Below, in pieces: positions 41,979 to 53,046 of a stretch of DNA of 64,000 nt. Each line of letters starts with the position of its first letter. The stretch's first letter is position 1. Under the pieces are notes generated by a model. The model searched no databases and was not told the DNA's origin. It worked only from the letters and a program-made list of their open reading frames with translations. This stretch comes from Cellulomonas sp. SLBN-39. GTDB lineage: Bacteria > Actinomycetota > Actinomycetes > Actinomycetales > Cellulomonadaceae. Position numbers and translations under genes: made by a program. The DNA lies in the NCBI RefSeq assembly GCF_006715865.1, contig NZ_VFOA01000001.1:3348001-3412000 (forward strand). Reading direction: 5' to 3'.

Positions 41979-42998
41979 GTGACCCACGACGCGACCGTCC
42001 CGCCCGCACCGACCGGCGCCGCCCTGCGTCGCGGGCCCCTGCGCGTCGGCGAGCGCGTCCAGCTGACCGACCCGCGCGGACGCCTGCACACGATCACCCT
42101 GCAGCCCGGCGGCACGTTCCACACGCACAAGGGCTGGTTCCGCCACGAGGAGCTCATCGACCAGCCCGAGGGTGTCGTCGTGCGCACCAGCTCGGGCATC
42201 GAGTACCTCGCGCTGCGGCCCCTGCTCTCGGACTACGTCCTGTCGATGCCGCGCGGCGCCGCCGTGGTGTACCCCAAGGACGCGGGCCAGATCGTCACGA
42301 TGGCCGACATCTACCCGGGTGCCACGGTCGTCGAGGCCGGCGTCGGCTCGGGCGCGCTCACGCTGTCGCTGCTGCGGGCCGTCGGCGACGGGGGGCGGGT
42401 GCACTCGGTGGAGCGTCGCGACGACTTCGCGGCGGTCGCCCGGGGCAACGTCGAGGCGTTCTTCGGCGGCCAGCACCCCGCGTGGCGGCTGCACACCGGC
42501 GACCTGGCGGACGTGCTGCCGACGATCGCGGAGCCGGGCACCGTCGACCGGGTCGTGCTCGACATGCTCGCGCCGTGGGAGAACCTCGACGCGGTCGCGC
42601 ACGCCCTGGCGCCCGGCGGGGTGCTCATCGGGTACGTCGCCACGGCCACGCAGCTGTCCCGGCTCGCGGAGGACGTGCGCACCGACGGCCGGTACACCGA
42701 GCCGCAGGCGTGGGAGTCGATGGTCCGCGGCTGGCACCTCGAGGGCCTGGCCGTCCGCCCGCAGCACCGGATGATCGGGCACACCGGGTTCCTGCTCACC
42801 ACGCGGCGGCTCGCGGATGGCGTCGTCGCCCCCGAGCGCCGGCGGCGGCCCGCGAAGGGCTCGTACCCGGTGGCCGGCGACGGCACGCCGGTCGTCGAGG
42901 ACGACGCCTGGACGCCCGAGGCGCTGGGCGAGCGCGCCGTCTCCGACAAGAAGGTCCGCCGCGTGCGCCGCGACCTCGGGGTCGCCGACGACGCCTGA
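41979..42998 (+). CDS. trmI: tRNA (adenine-58-N1)-methyltransferase TrmI
   Basis: 339 residues from GTG 41979. SAM-dependent m1A58 methyltransferase of the T-loop. The N-terminal beta domain (RVQLTDPRGRLHTITLQPGG, THKGWFRHEELID) is followed by the catalytic Rossmann fold with the SAM loop VVEAGVGSGALTLSLLRAVG (about residues 112-131), then VERRDDFAAVARGNVEAFF and VDRVVLDMLAPWENL. The C-terminus carries an Arg/Lys-rich tail (VSDKKVRRVRRDLG). It commonly sits immediately upstream of mpa in actinobacteria, as here (144 nt gap). Confidence 0.94.
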   Translation: MTHDATVPPAPTGAALRRGPLRVGERVQLTDPRGRLHTITLQPGGTFHTHKGWFRHEELIDQPEGVVVRTSSGIEYLALRPLLSDYVLSMPRGAAVVYPKDAGQIVTMADIYPGATVVEAGVGSGALTLSLLRAVGDGGRVHSVERRDDFAAVARGNVEAFFGGQHPAWRLHTGDLADVLPTIAEPGTVDRVVLDMLAPWENLDAVAHALAPGGVLIGYVATATQLSRLAEDVRTDGRYTEPQAWESMVRGWHLEGLAVRPQHRMIGHTGFLLTTRRLADGVVAPERRRRPAKGSYPVAGDGTPVVEDDAWTPEALGERAVSDKKVRRVRRDLGVADDA

Positions 42999-43063
42999 GG
43001 TGTCCGCGGGTCGGTCACGACGCGCGCCCGCGCGGCGGACGGGCCAGGGTTGACACCGCTGGT

Positions 43064-43069
43064 TAGGGT
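43064..43069 (+). promoter_or_regulatory. Candidate -10 of mpa
   Basis: TAGGGT, 73 nt before the mpa ATG, implying a leadered mRNA of about 65 nt. Confidence 0.35.
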
Positions 43070-43142
43070 CGTCGGACCAGCAGGCACAGCGGCGTGCACG
43101 GTGGACCCGGAGGGCAGGGCGACGCAGCGGAGGGGCGAGACC

Positions 43143-44771
43143 ATGACGGAACCTTCTGGACGTGACCTGCAGCGCGAGCTCACGGTGCTCGCGGCGAAGA
43201 ACGAGCGCCTCAGCGAGGCGCTGGTAGCCGCACGCGAGCAGATCCTCGAGCTCAAGCGCCAGGTGGACGACCTCGCCAAGCCGCCGGGGACGTACGCGAC
43301 GTTCCTCGGCGCACGGCCGGACGGCACGGTCGACATCGTCTCGGCGGGCCGCAAGATGCACGTGGGCGCGAGCCCGACGCTCGACGTCCACCGCCTGCGC
43401 CCCGGCCAGGAGGTCATGCTCAACGAGGCCCTCACGGTCGTCGAGGCCGGCGGGTACGAGAAGGTCGGCGAGATCGTCACCGTCAAGGAGGCCCTCGGCG
43501 ACGGCCGCGTGCTCGTCGTGGGCCGCGGCGACGAGGAGCGGGTCGTGCGGCTCGCAGGCCAGGTCGCCGACGCGAACGTGCGGGTCGGGGACGCGCTGAC
43601 CATCGACTCGCGCAGCGGGTTCGTCTTCGAGGTCATCCCGCGGGCCGAGGTGGCCGAGCTGGTGCTCGAAGAGGTCCCCGACATCGACTACACCGACATC
43701 GGCGGGCTGGGGCCGCAGATCGAGACGATCCGCGACGCCGTCGAGCTGCCGTTCCTGCACCCCGAGCTGTTCCGCGAGCACGGGCTCAAGCCGCCCAAGG
43801 GCGTGCTGCTGTACGGGCCTCCCGGCTGCGGCAAGACCCTCATCGCCAAGGCGGTGGCGCACTCGCTCGCGGCGACGGCGGCGGCGGCGCGCGGCGAGGA
43901 GGTCACCGACGCCCGCAGCTACTTCCTCAACGTCAAGGGCCCGGAGCTGCTCAACAAGTACGTCGGCGAGACCGAGCGGCACATCCGCCTGATCTTCGCC
44001 CGCGCCCGCGAGAAGGCGTCGCAGGGGCATCCCGTCGTGGTGTTCTTCGACGAGATGGAGTCGCTGTTCCGCACCCGCGGCACGGGCGTCTCCTCCGACG
44101 TCGAGACGACGATCGTGCCGCAGCTGCTCTCGGAGATCGACGGCGTCGAGCGCCTCGAGAACGTCATCGTCATCGGCGCCTCGAACCGCGAGGACATGAT
44201 CGACCCCGCGATCCTGCGGCCCGGGCGGCTCGACGTGAAGATCAAGATCGAGCGCCCCGACGCCGAGGGCGCCCGCGAGATCTTCGCCAAGTACCTCACG
44301 GCCGGCCTGCCGATCCACGCCGACGACGTCGCCGAGCACGGCGGCTCCGTGACCGCCGCGGTCGAGGCGATGATCCGCCGGGTGGTCGAGCGCATGTACT
44401 CCGAGGCCGACGAGAACCGGTTCCTCGAGGTCACCTACGCCAGCGGCGACAAGGAGGTCCTGTACTTCAAGGACTTCAACTCCGGCGCGATGATCCAGAA
44501 CGTCGTCGACCGGGCCAAGAAGTCCGCGATCAAGGACTTCCTGGCCACCGGTCAGCGCGGCATCCGCGTGGACCACCTGCTGACGGCGTGCGTCGACGAG
44601 TTCAAGGAGAACGAGGACCTGCCGAACACGACCAACCCCGACGACTGGGCGCGGATCTCGGGCAAGAAGGGCGAGCGGATCGTCTTCATCCGCACGATCG
44701 TCCAGGGCAAGAAGGGCGTCGACACCTCCCGCACCATCGAGAACGTCACCAGCACCGGCCAGTACCTCTGA
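43143..44771 (+). CDS. mpa: Proteasome-activating AAA ATPase Mpa/ARC
   Basis: 542 residues from ATG 43143. Hexameric ATPase that binds Pup on tagged proteins and threads them into the 20S core. The N-terminal coiled coil (about 7-45: [20 protein letters not shown]) binds Pup; two OB folds follow (about 60-190). The AAA domain has Walker A GPPGCGKT (225-232), Walker [10 protein letters not shown] and sensor [10 protein letters not shown]. The C-terminus ends GQYL, the tail that docks in the alpha-ring pockets (HbYX-type). A strong hairpin separates it from dop. Confidence 0.96.
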   Translation: MTEPSGRDLQRELTVLAAKNERLSEALVAAREQILELKRQVDDLAKPPGTYATFLGARPDGTVDIVSAGRKMHVGASPTLDVHRLRPGQEVMLNEALTVVEAGGYEKVGEIVTVKEALGDGRVLVVGRGDEERVVRLAGQVADANVRVGDALTIDSRSGFVFEVIPRAEVAELVLEEVPDIDYTDIGGLGPQIETIRDAVELPFLHPELFREHGLKPPKGVLLYGPPGCGKTLIAKAVAHSLAATAAAARGEEVTDARSYFLNVKGPELLNKYVGETERHIRLIFARAREKASQGHPVVVFFDEMESLFRTRGTGVSSDVETTIVPQLLSEIDGVERLENVIVIGASNREDMIDPAILRPGRLDVKIKIERPDAEGAREIFAKYLTAGLPIHADDVAEHGGSVTAAVEAMIRRVVERMYSEADENRFLEVTYASGDKEVLYFKDFNSGAMIQNVVDRAKKSAIKDFLATGQRGIRVDHLLTACVDEFKENEDLPNTTNPDDWARISGKKGERIVFIRTIVQGKKGVDTSRTIENVTSTGQYL

Positions 44772-44773
44772 GG

Positions 44774-44823
44774 GGCGCCGGTCCGCCCGCTGGTCGTCGC
44801 GCTGCGCGGGCGGCACCGGCGCC
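44774..44823. terminator. Strong hairpin between mpa and dop
   Basis: Arms at 44774-44790 and 44806-44823 (GGCGCCGGTCCGCCCGC against GCGGGCGGCACCGGCGCC) pair over 17 bp with one bulge. It fills the mpa-dop gap and abuts the dop -10, so the two genes are likely separate transcripts. Confidence 0.6.
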
Positions 44824-44829
44824 TAGGGT
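44824..44829 (+). promoter_or_regulatory. Candidate -10 of dop
   Basis: TAGGGT ending 6 nt before GTG 44836, right after the hairpin. Confidence 0.5.
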
Positions 44830-44835
44830 GGTCGC

Positions 44836-46446
44836 GTGACGGTGACGCGCGTGATGGGCCTCGAGACCGAGTACGGGGTGCTCCAGCCCGGACGTCCGAT
44901 GGCCAACCCGATGCTGCTGTCCTCGCACGTGGTGGCGGTGCACGCCGCGGCCCGCGACTCGGGTCGCTCGCGCGCACGGTGGGACTACGACGACGAGGAC
45001 CCCCTGCACGACGCCCGCGGCTTCCACCTGCAGCGGGCCTCGGCCCACCCGTCGCTGCTGACCGACGACCCGCAGGCCCCGGCGCCCTCGGGCGACGGGC
45101 CGCAGGAGATGCCGCGCTCGACGGTCGAGGAGTACGAGGACCCGGGCGCGGCCAACGTCATCCTCACCAACGGTGCACGCCTGTACGTCGACCACGCCCA
45201 CCCCGAGTACTCCACCCCCGAGGTCACGACCCCGCTCGACGCGGTGCGGTGGGACCGGGCGGGGGAGATGGTGATGCTCGGGTCGGTGCGTGCGCTCGCG
45301 TCGACGGCCGCGCTGCCGGACGTCGCGCTGTACAAGAACAACGTCGACGGGAAGGGCGCCACGTACGGCACGCACGAGAACTACCTCGTCGAGCGGGCCG
45401 TGCCGTTCGGGGACCTCGTGCGGTCGCTGACGCCGTTCTTCGTCACCCGGCAGGTCTTCACCGGTGCCGGCCGGGTGGGGCTGGGGCAGCGCGGGGAGAC
45501 GCCGGGGTTCCAGCTGTCGCAGCGCGCCGACTACGTGGAGGCCGAGGTCGGGCTCGAGACGACGCTGCGCCGGCCCATCGTCAACACCCGCGACGAGCCG
45601 CACGCCGACCCGGTGCGCTGGCGCCGGCTGCACGTCATCGTCGGCGACGCCACGATGCTCCAGGTCGCGACGTACCTCCGGCTGGGCACGACGTCGCTCG
45701 TGCTGTGGCTCGTCGAGCAGGCCGCGGCGTCCGACGGGCCCGCGCGGGCCGCGCTGCGTGACGTCGACGCCCTCGCCCTGCGGGACCCGGTCGGGTCGGT
45801 GCACGCGGTCAGCCACGACCTGACCCTCACCGAGCGCCTCGAGCTCGCCGACGGTGGGCGCCTGACCGCGCTGGAGGTCCAGCGCGTGTACCTCGACGCC
45901 GTGCGGACCGCCCTGGACGCGACGGGGGAGGCGCCCGACGAGCAGACCGCCGACGTCGTGGGCCGCTGGGCGTCGTTGCTGGACCGGCTGGCGACCGACC
46001 CGGCGTCGTGCGCGCGCGAGGTCGAGTGGCTCGCCAAGATGCGGCTGCTGGAGGGCATGCGGCGCCGCGACCACCTCGACTGGGACCACCCGCGCCTGGC
46101 TGCCGTCGACCTGCAGTGGTCCGACGTGCGGCCCGAACGCGGGCTCTACCACCGGCTGGTCGCCGCCGGTGCGGTCGACCTGCTGGTCACCGAGGAGCAG
46201 GTCCGTGACGCGGTCGTGCACCCGCCGCAGGACACCCGCGCGTACTTCCGCGGTGAGGCCGTCGCCCGGTACGGGCCCCACGTGTCGGCCGCGAGCTGGG
46301 ACTCCGTCGTCTTCGACGTGCCGGGCGCGCAGACGCTGCAGCGGGTGCCCATGCGCGACCCCCTGCGGGGCACGCGGGCGCACGTCGGCGAGCTGCTCGA
46401 CCGCAGCCCCGACGCCGCGACGCTCCTCGCCGGGCTCGGCGGGTAG
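44836..46446 (+). CDS. dop: Depupylase/deamidase Dop
   Basis: 536 residues. Dop removes Pup from substrates and, where Pup ends in Gln, deamidates it to Glu before ligation; the Pup here ends in GGQ, so this step is needed. Glutamine-synthetase-like fold with [14 protein letters not shown], the Dop loop region near residues 40-80, the metal site with VDHAHPEYSTPEV, and [20 protein letters not shown]. It is about 80 residues longer than PafA, with the extra loop between residues 40 and 100 typical of Dop. It is followed immediately by a convergent gene. Confidence 0.95.
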   Translation: MTVTRVMGLETEYGVLQPGRPMANPMLLSSHVVAVHAAARDSGRSRARWDYDDEDPLHDARGFHLQRASAHPSLLTDDPQAPAPSGDGPQEMPRSTVEEYEDPGAANVILTNGARLYVDHAHPEYSTPEVTTPLDAVRWDRAGEMVMLGSVRALASTAALPDVALYKNNVDGKGATYGTHENYLVERAVPFGDLVRSLTPFFVTRQVFTGAGRVGLGQRGETPGFQLSQRADYVEAEVGLETTLRRPIVNTRDEPHADPVRWRRLHVIVGDATMLQVATYLRLGTTSLVLWLVEQAAASDGPARAALRDVDALALRDPVGSVHAVSHDLTLTERLELADGGRLTALEVQRVYLDAVRTALDATGEAPDEQTADVVGRWASLLDRLATDPASCAREVEWLAKMRLLEGMRRRDHLDWDHPRLAAVDLQWSDVRPERGLYHRLVAAGAVDLLVTEEQVRDAVVHPPQDTRAYFRGEAVARYGPHVSAASWDSVVFDVPGAQTLQRVPMRDPLRGTRAHVGELLDRSPDAATLLAGLGG

Positions 46447-46464
46447 CGGGCCGGCAGCGACCGC

Positions 46465-49400
46465 TCAGCGCATCGCGCCCACGAGCCGCACCGCCTCACG
46501 GGCCTGCTGGACGCGTCGCTCGTACGTCAGCCCGAGGCCGAGGACGGCCGCACCGCCGACGGCGAGCAGGACCCACCCGTCCACGCGGGCGAGCGCGGAC
46601 GCCGCGACCGGGCTGAGCACGACCGCGAGCGCGGCGAGGGTCGCGGCCGCACCGAGCAGGAACGGTGCCTGCGCCCGGGCCAGCGCGCCCCCGACGGTCG
46701 CGCCCACCGCGAGCGCCAGCACCAGCGCCACGCGCCACGGCGCGGGCGCTGCCACGAGCGCGAGCAGCGGGGCGCCGAGCAGCAGCATCAGCGGTGCCCC
46801 GAGCACGGTCCACGACGACGACCGGTCGGGCTGCCACCGGCGGACCGCCAGGGCCGTGGTCACGGCACCGAGCAGGACGAGCGGCACGTCGGCGGGCTCG
46901 GGACCGCCGCGGCCGGCCGCGACGAGCGCCCCGGCTACCGCCACGCCGACGGCGACGAGCACGTGGTGCCGATCGCGCGCCAGGTGCGCGAGCACCGACC
47001 CCGCCGCCAGCACCGCGTAGGCGCGGACCGTGCCGGTGGCCCCGGGGCCGGCGGCGACGAGCGTCGGCACGGCCGCGAGGGTCGCCAGCACGGCGAGCGC
47101 GGGCCACGGGACGGCGCGCCGGGACCCCCACCACGCGAGAGCGGCGCCACCCGCGACGACGACCGCGCCGAGGGAGACGACCTCGACACCGACGGGGGCG
47201 GGTGTCCCTGGTCCGGTGGCACGCACGGCGGCCTGCGACCACGGCCCGAGGGCGGCGAGCGCGGCAGCGGCGGCGGCCAGCGTGCGGCGCACGACGGGTC
47301 CGTCGACCGCGGCCCAGGTCGGGCGGGTCGCCGGTGCGGGCGGTGCGCCGGTGCGGTCCGCGGCCCGGGCCAGCACGAGCAGCAGTGCCCCGCCGGCCAG
47401 CCAGAGCGCGTCGCGACCGGGGGTGTCGCGCACGCCGAGCGTCGCCGCGGCGGCGACCAGGCCGACCAGCAGCCACCCGGCGGGTGCGGCGCCCCGGCGG
47501 ACGGCCGCGGTCACGGCGGCGAGCGTCAGGGTGGCCAGCACGGCCGCCGGGGCGTCGCGCAGCCCGGGCACGGCCGCGGCCGTGGCCAGCGCGGTGATCA
47601 CGGCGACGGCGACCCCGAGGTCGCCCAGGCGGGGGCGGCGGTCGGACCCGGGCACCGGCCCCTGCGCGGGGCGAGGTCCGGTGCGCCGGCCCGTGGCCGC
47701 CCCGAGGAGCGTCGCGGCTGCGGCGAGGACGGCGAGGACCCCCAGGCGGACGGCGTCCGGGAGGGGTGTGGCGGGCAGGGCGGTGGTGCTCGGGGCGGCT
47801 GCGGCCAGGCACGTCGGCAGCACGGCCGCCGCGAGGACGACCCACGGCGCGGCGACGGCCGTCCGGGCCCCGGCGGGCGGGGGGAGCCGGACGAGGACCG
47901 TCGCGCAGACGGCCAGGCCGACGGCCGCGGCGACCGCCCACGGCTCGACGAGCGGGCTCCCGTCGGCGAGCACGGGGACGGAGGGCGGCAGGGGGCCGCC
48001 CGCGGCGGGCGCGAACGCCCGGCGCAGCGGGGCGAGCGCGATCAGGACGGCGGCGAGCGCGGCGATCCCCGCCGCCAGCGGCGCGGGCGTACGGCGCGCG
48101 AGCAGGTGCGCCCCGGCCACGAGGAGGGCGGCGGCCACGGTCGCGACGGCGACGCGGTCGACGAGGACGGCGCCCACGGGCAGCGGTGCGACGAGCACGG
48201 CGGTCGGTGCGGTCGCCAGGGCCAGCCCGCCGACGACCTGCCCCGCGGCGGCACGCGACCCGCGGAGCGCGGACCTGGTGGTCGCGGCGGCGAGGACCAG
48301 CCCCGGCGGCACGACGTACGGTTCGACCAGCACGGTGCCCTGGACGCCGAGGGTGACCCACCAGGCGCTGCTGCCGAGGGCGAGTGCGAGCCAGCCGGCT
48401 GCGCGCCGGTCGCCCTGGAGCGCCCACGCGCCGGCGGTGACGGACGCCAGGACGAGGACCACGACGACCGTGGTGGCCGACACCCCGGCGGCGACGGCGA
48501 CCGCGACGGCGAGCACCGACCACCCGGCGGCCTCGGCCAGGGGCCGGCCGGCGGCACCCGCGCGGCGCAGGGTGAGGTGGGCCGTGAGGACGCCTGCCGC
48601 CCCGAGGGCGGCCGCCAGCACGACGGCGCCGGCGGCAGGAGGCACGTCGAGCAGCGCGTGGACGGTGGCGACGCCGAGCGCGGCCACAGGGGCGACGGTG
48701 GCGGCGCCGACGGGCCCGGCCGTGGTGCCCCAGGCGGGGCCGCGGCGGAGCAGCTGGAGCGCGACGGCGAGCACGACGGCGGCGGCGGCGAGCACCGTCA
48801 CGGCACCGGCTCCGGCGGTGCCCGAGCCGACGAGCTGGGCGGTGCCGGCCGCCCAGGCGACGGCGGGCACGGTCCCGGCGGCGGCGACGGCGGCGACCTG
48901 CTCGGTCCGTGCGGCGCGTGCGGCGTGCGCGCGGACGGCCAGGCCGGCGCCGACGAGCGCCGCGGCCCCGGCGGTGGTCACCGGCGCGACGAGGCCTGCC
49001 GCGTCGCCCGCGCGCACCAGTGCGACGAGCAGCAGGGCCGCCGCGCCGAGCGTCGAGGCCGCGTCGGCCGGGCCGCTGCCGGTGCCGGTGCGGTGCTCGG
49101 CGTCCGGGACCCGCGGCGGCACCCAGGTGCGCGCCAGGACGACGAGGAGTGCGGCGCCGCTCAGCGCGACCGCGCCCCAGGCGGGGTCCGTGCCGGCACC
49201 GAGCACGGCGGCGACCGCGGCCGCAGCAGCACCCGCGCGCGCGGTCGACGCCCGGACCCGTCCGCCGCGAGCCGCCGTGAGCAGCGCGACCGCGACCGCG
49301 ACCTCGCCGACGACGAGGGGCGCCGCGCCCCCGGGCAGGGGCGCCACCGCAGGCAGGCAGACGAGCAGCAGCAGGCCCGTGACGGCGCGCACGAACGTCC

Positions 49401-51063
49401 CGGCACGGGCCCGGCCCGCACCGGACCGTGCGGCGAGCGTCGCGGTGCCCACGGTGACGAGGACGACGACGAGGGCGGCGCCCGTGGCGGGCGACCACGG
49501 CGGTCCCCAGGCCGACGGCACCCACGACGTCGCGTCGGCCGGTGCGGGACCCTGGGCGAGCCGACCCAGCACGGCGAGGACCAGGACCAGCGCCCCGGCC
49601 AGGGCACCAGGGGCGGCCGCGGCGACCGCACCGGCGGTCACGTGCCGGAGCAGCGGCCACCGCCCGCCCGCCCGGGACCCGGCGACCGCCGTGGCTGCCA
49701 GGGCCGCGGCCGGCACGAGCAGCGCCACGGCGCAGCCCAGCAGCAGCGCGCCCGCCGTGCCGACGCCGGCACCCAGCGTCGCGCCAGCCCCGGCGGACCC
49801 GGCGGCGGCGACCGCGGCGACGCCGGTGGCGACCGACCACGTCGCGGCCCAGGGCCCCGCACCCGGGGTCCCGCCCGCCGGCGTGCTGCTGACCGGGGCG
49901 GCCGCGGCACGGTGGTCGCGCAGGTCGACGACCGCCTGGGCGGCCAGCGCGGCACCGGTCAGGGCCAGGGCGCCGGTCGCGGCCCACGGCGCCTCGCCCG
50001 CCAGGGCCTGGACGCCGGCGGTCGCCGCGGCCAGGGCGAGCCCGGCCGGGACGAGGGCCGCCGCGGCCGCCTGCAGCACGCGTCGCTCCGGCGTGCGGGC
50101 GGGCGCGGGCAGCGCTGCCCGCAGCAGGCCCAGGGAGCCGGCACCGGCCAGCAGCGCGGCGGCGGACGCGGGCGTGCCGACGGCGGGCAGCCAGGCCAGC
50201 GGTGCGGCGGGGACCAGCATGGCAGCGGCGAGCGCCCCCACCCGGACCCGGGACGCCCGGGACCACGCGCCCAGCAGCACCGCGCTCGCCGCCAGCGACA
50301 CCCCGGCCTGCGTGGTGGCGGGCCCGAGCACCAGGGTGCCGGTGGCGCGCAGCGCCCACGCGTCGAGCAGGAGCAGCACCACGGCGATCGCGCCCACCGC
50401 CTCCGCACCGTGCACGAGCCCGCGGCGGCGCAGCAGCGACGCGAGCGCGAACACCACGAGCGTCCCGCCGCCGACGACCGCGGCACGGGCGGGGAGCGTC
50501 ATGACGTCCCACGCGAAGACGAGGAACGTCAGGCTGGCCGCCGCGAGGAGCCCGGCGCCGACCACCTGCAGCACGGTCTGCACGCGCCACGACGCGCGGG
50601 CGGGGGACGGCACCGGGCGCGCGGGCGGCGTGGTGGGGGCCGCCGGTGCGGCGGGGGCGGCCGGCACGGTGCCCGTCGGTGCGGCGACGGGCCGCGACGG
50701 AGCAGGGGTCGGGGGAGCGAACGGAGCCGGGGGTACCGGCCGGTGGGTGGGCGACGTGGCGCTCGGCGTCGCCGTGGAACCGGGGTGGGCCGGCGGGGCC
50801 ACGACCGGCCGGACGGCGGGCGCCACCACCGCAGGTGCGGCGGCGCGCAGCTCGGCGATCGTCTCGGCGCGGCGGCGCAGCGCCTGCGCGGCGGCCTGGC
50901 TGTCGGCCCACAGCCTGCTCGCCACCGGGCCCGTCACGTCCAGCCCGCAGGCGGCGCACCGCGTCGACCCGAGCGGGGCCGTGCACGCCGGGCAGCACGT
51001 GGGGTCCAGCAGCGCGGCGAGCGCACGTGCGTAGAGGGTGTCGGGTCGCACCGGCTCGGCCAT
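46465..51063 (-). CDS. Very large polytopic membrane protein, SCO7613 C-terminal domain type
   Basis: 1,532 residues from ATG 51061-51063 (CACGAT 6 nt upstream). The N-terminus has a CxxC zinc ribbon ([19 protein letters not shown]) and a short helix ([19 protein letters not shown]), then a Pro/Ala/Thr-rich linker (about 70-165). From about 170 to the end there are roughly forty hydrophobic helices in a repeating Ala/Val/Leu-rich pattern with few charged loops. I recognise the actinobacterial SCO7613 C-terminal domain family, whose function is unknown. It separates dop from pup on the opposite strand. Very high GC gives long shadow frames; the membrane-helix periodicity supports the minus frame. 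Confidence 0.86.
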   Translation of the reverse strand: MAEPVRPDTLYARALAALLDPTCCPACTAPLGSTRCAACGLDVTGPVASRLWADSQAAAQALRRRAETIAELRAAAPAVVAPAVRPVVAPPAHPGSTATPSATSPTHRPVPPAPFAPPTPAPSRPVAAPTGTVPAAPAAPAAPTTPPARPVPSPARASWRVQTVLQVVGAGLLAAASLTFLVFAWDVMTLPARAAVVGGGTLVVFALASLLRRRGLVHGAEAVGAIAVVLLLLDAWALRATGTLVLGPATTQAGVSLAASAVLLGAWSRASRVRVGALAAAMLVPAAPLAWLPAVGTPASAAALLAGAGSLGLLRAALPAPARTPERRVLQAAAAALVPAGLALAAATAGVQALAGEAPWAATGALALTGAALAAQAVVDLRDHRAAAAPVSSTPAGGTPGAGPWAATWSVATGVAAVAAAGSAGAGATLGAGVGTAGALLLGCAVALLVPAAALAATAVAGSRAGGRWPLLRHVTAGAVAAAAPGALAGALVLVLAVLGRLAQGPAPADATSWVPSAWGPPWSPATGAALVVVLVTVGTATLAARSGAGRARAGTFVRAVTGLLLLVCLPAVAPLPGGAAPLVVGEVAVAVALLTAARGGRVRASTARAGAAAAAVAAVLGAGTDPAWGAVALSGAALLVVLARTWVPPRVPDAEHRTGTGSGPADAASTLGAAALLLVALVRAGDAAGLVAPVTTAGAAALVGAGLAVRAHAARAARTEQVAAVAAAGTVPAVAWAAGTAQLVGSGTAGAGAVTVLAAAAVVLAVALQLLRRGPAWGTTAGPVGAATVAPVAALGVATVHALLDVPPAAGAVVLAAALGAAGVLTAHLTLRRAGAAGRPLAEAAGWSVLAVAVAVAAGVSATTVVVVLVLASVTAGAWALQGDRRAAGWLALALGSSAWWVTLGVQGTVLVEPYVVPPGLVLAAATTRSALRGSRAAAGQVVGGLALATAPTAVLVAPLPVGAVLVDRVAVATVAAALLVAGAHLLARRTPAPLAAGIAALAAVLIALAPLRRAFAPAAGGPLPPSVPVLADGSPLVEPWAVAAAVGLAVCATVLVRLPPPAGARTAVAAPWVVLAAAVLPTCLAAAAPSTTALPATPLPDAVRLGVLAVLAAAATLLGAATGRRTGPRPAQGPVPGSDRRPRLGDLGVAVAVITALATAAAVPGLRDAPAAVLATLTLAAVTAAVRRGAAPAGWLLVGLVAAAATLGVRDTPGRDALWLAGGALLLVLARAADRTGAPPAPATRPTWAAVDGPVVRRTLAAAAAALAALGPWSQAAVRATGPGTPAPVGVEVVSLGAVVVAGGAALAWWGSRRAVPWPALAVLATLAAVPTLVAAGPGATGTVRAYAVLAAGSVLAHLARDRHHVLVAVGVAVAGALVAAGRGGPEPADVPLVLLGAVTTALAVRRWQPDRSSSWTVLGAPLMLLLGAPLLALVAAPAPWRVALVLALAVGATVGGALARAQAPFLLGAAATLAALAVVLSPVAASALARVDGWVLLAVGGAAVLGLGLTYERRVQQAREAVRLVGAMR

Positions 51064-51175
51064 GCCGGCATCGTGCCAGCACGACGACCCGCCGGGGGCC
51101 GGTGTCCGGCGTCTGTGGACGTCCGTGCCGGTCCGGCGCGCGGACGCCGGCACGCGGGTCGGCCGACGATGGGCC

Positions 51176-51181
51176 TAGGGT
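51176..51181 (+). promoter_or_regulatory. Candidate -10 of the pup-prcBA operon
   Basis: TAGGGT, about 40 nt before the pup ATG, which has a GGAGGTCACC site. Divergent from the SCO7613-type gene start at 51063. Confidence 0.45.
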
Positions 51182-51220
51182 GGGCGGCAGGTCGTCAGCA
51201 CCCGCGAGACGGAGGTCACC

Positions 51221-51415
51221 ATGGCTGGTCAGGAGCACGTCAGGCGCCACGAGGACGACGAGCCGGTCGACGGCCCCGACGTCCCGGCCCCGGCGGCGGC
51301 GGGCGCGCAGTCCCGCGACGACGAGGTCGACGCCCTGCTCGAGGAGATCGACGACGTCCTGGAGTCCAACGCCGAGCAGTTCGTGCGCGGGTTCGTGCAG
51401 AAGGGTGGTCAGTGA
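51221..51415 (+). CDS. pup: Prokaryotic ubiquitin-like protein Pup
   Basis: 64 residues, disordered, with the conserved C-terminal half [20 protein letters not shown] then [12 protein letters not shown]. The final GGQ is deamidated to GGE by Dop before PafA links it to lysines. Full length. ATG has GGAGGT upstream. Its stop overlaps the prcB start by 4 nt (GTGA), giving tight coupling to the proteasome subunits. Confidence 0.97.
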   Translation: MAGQEHVRRHEDDEPVDGPDVPAPAAAGAQSRDDEVDALLEEIDDVLESNAEQFVRGFVQKGGQ

Positions 51416-52263
51416 CCGCCCCGACCGGCCGGCTGGACCCCACGGGCCAGGGCCGGCTGCCGCACGCCTTCACGACGCCCGGCTCGGCGTCGTTCGTGGA
51501 CTTCCTCGCCGGGTACGCCCCGGAGCTGCTGCCCGGGGCGCGCGCGGTGACGGGCCACGGCCCGGGGGCCGGCGTCCAGGCCCCGCACGGCACGACCATC
51601 GTCGCCGCGACGTTCGACGGCGGCGCCGTCCTCGCCGGCGACCGTCGCGCCACGATGGGCTCGATGATCGCCAGCCGGCACATCGAGAAGGTCTTCCCGG
51701 CCGACGACTACTCGGCCGTCGGGATCGCCGGCACCGCCGGGCTCGCCATCGAGCTGGTCCGGCTGTTCCAGCTCGAGCTGGAGCACTACGAGAAGATCGA
51801 GGGCAGCCTGCTCTCCCTCGACGGCAAGGCCAACCGCCTCGCGACGATGATCCGGGGCAACCTCGGCCTCGCGCTGCAGGGGCTGGCCGTCGTCCCCCTG
51901 TTCGCCGGGTACGACCTGGACCGCTCGCTCGGGCGGATCTTCTCCTACGACGTCACCGGCGGCCGGTACGAGGAGCACGAGCACCACGCGGTGGGCTCGG
52001 GCTCCGTCTTCGCCCGCGGCTCGCTGAAGAAGCGCTGGCAGCCGGGCATGGACGCGGCCGCCGCCGTGAGGGTCGCGGTCGAGGCGCTCGTCGACGCGGC
52101 CGACGACGACTCCGCCACCGGCGGGCCCGACCGCGTCCGGCGCATCTGGCCCGTCGTCGCGACGGTCACCGAGGCCGGCTACCTGCGGGTGCCGGACGAC
52201 GAGCTCGCGGACGTCGCGGCCCGGATCGAGGACGAGCGCCGCCGGGACGGGGGTGCGCGATGA
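51412..52263 (+). CDS. prcB: Proteasome beta subunit
   Basis: 283 residues from GTG 51412. Threonine protease of the 20S core. A propeptide of 60 residues (ending GVQAPHG) is cleaved autocatalytically to free Thr61 in the sequence [11 protein letters not shown], the active nucleophile. The mature chain has [20 protein letters not shown] and Gly/Lys residues of the active site (Asp17/Lys33 equivalents in [17 protein letters not shown]). It ends with an acidic/Arg tail that overlaps the prcA start (ATGA). Confidence 0.96.
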   Translation: MTAPTGRLDPTGQGRLPHAFTTPGSASFVDFLAGYAPELLPGARAVTGHGPGAGVQAPHGTTIVAATFDGGAVLAGDRRATMGSMIASRHIEKVFPADDYSAVGIAGTAGLAIELVRLFQLELEHYEKIEGSLLSLDGKANRLATMIRGNLGLALQGLAVVPLFAGYDLDRSLGRIFSYDVTGGRYEEHEHHAVGSGSVFARGSLKKRWQPGMDAAAAVRVAVEALVDAADDDSATGGPDRVRRIWPVVATVTEAGYLRVPDDELADVAARIEDERRRDGGAR

Positions 52264-53000
52264 GCATGCCGTTCTACGTCTCGCCCGAGCAGCTGATGAA
52301 GGACCGGGCCGACTACGCGCGCAAGGGCATCGCCCGCGGCCGGTCGGTCGTGGTGCTGCAGTACGACGAGGGCGTGGTGTTCGCGACCGAGAACCCCTCG
52401 CGCGCGCTGCACAAGATCTCCGAGATCTACGACCGCATCGCGTTCGCGGCGGTCGGCAAGTACAACGAGTTCGAGAACCTGCGGGTCGCGGGGGTGCGCT
52501 ACGCGGACCTGCGCGGCTACTCCTACGACCGGGTCGACGTCACGGCGCGCGGGCTGGCGAACGCCTACGCCCAGACGCTGGGCACGGTGTTCACGACCGA
52601 GTCCAAGCCGCTCGAGGTCGAGCTCGTCGTCGTCGAGGTGGGCAAGGACGCCTCGGGCGACCAGATCTACCGGCTGTCGTACGACGGCTCGGTGACCGAC
52701 GAGCACGGCTGGGTCGTGATGGGCGGCCAGGCCGAGCGCCTGGCGACGCTGCTCGGCGAGGGGTGGCGCCCGGGCATGACGCTGGCGCAGGCGCTCGGCC
52801 TGGCCGTGCGCGTGCTGGGCTCGGCGCCCGACGAGAAGGACGCCCGCACGCTCGGCGCGGCGCAGCTCGAGGTCGCGGTCCTGGACCGCACGCGGCCGCG
52901 GCGCACGTTCCGGCGGCTCACCGGCGCGCTGCTCGACGACGTCCTCGGGGCGTCCGGCGAGGTCGACGCCGCACCCGCGGCGGACGGCCCCGTGCACTGA
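52260..53000 (+). CDS. prcA: Proteasome alpha subunit
   Basis: 246 residues from ATG 52260, overlapping prcB by 4 nt. Forms the outer rings of the 20S core, which gate entry and dock Mpa. The N-terminal gate [20 protein letters not shown] is typical of actinobacterial PrcA, followed by [27 protein letters not shown] in part and the [19 protein letters not shown] strand. A disordered C-terminus of about 20 residues ([14 protein letters not shown]). Ends 46 nt before pafA. Confidence 0.96.
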   Translation: MSMPFYVSPEQLMKDRADYARKGIARGRSVVVLQYDEGVVFATENPSRALHKISEIYDRIAFAAVGKYNEFENLRVAGVRYADLRGYSYDRVDVTARGLANAYAQTLGTVFTTESKPLEVELVVVEVGKDASGDQIYRLSYDGSVTDEHGWVVMGGQAERLATLLGEGWRPGMTLAQALGLAVRVLGSAPDEKDARTLGAAQLEVAVLDRTRPRRTFRRLTGALLDDVLGASGEVDAAPAADGPVH

Positions 53001-53046
53001 GCGCGCCGCCCGGCAGGACGGCACCGTCGACGGAAGGGGAGGGCGC

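Noticed and set aside
43050..43069. TTGACA followed by TAGGGT upstream of mpa as a -35/-10 pair
   Set aside because: The spacing is only 8 nt, far from the 16-18 nt needed; only TAGGGT is kept as a possible -10.
46963..52263. Very long plus-strand open frames opposite the SCO7613-type gene, one continuing into prcB
   Set aside because: They are low-complexity Gly/Arg/Pro/Ala-rich translations caused by high third-position GC; the minus frame has regular membrane helices and a zinc ribbon. Only the final part, from 51412, is a real gene (prcB).
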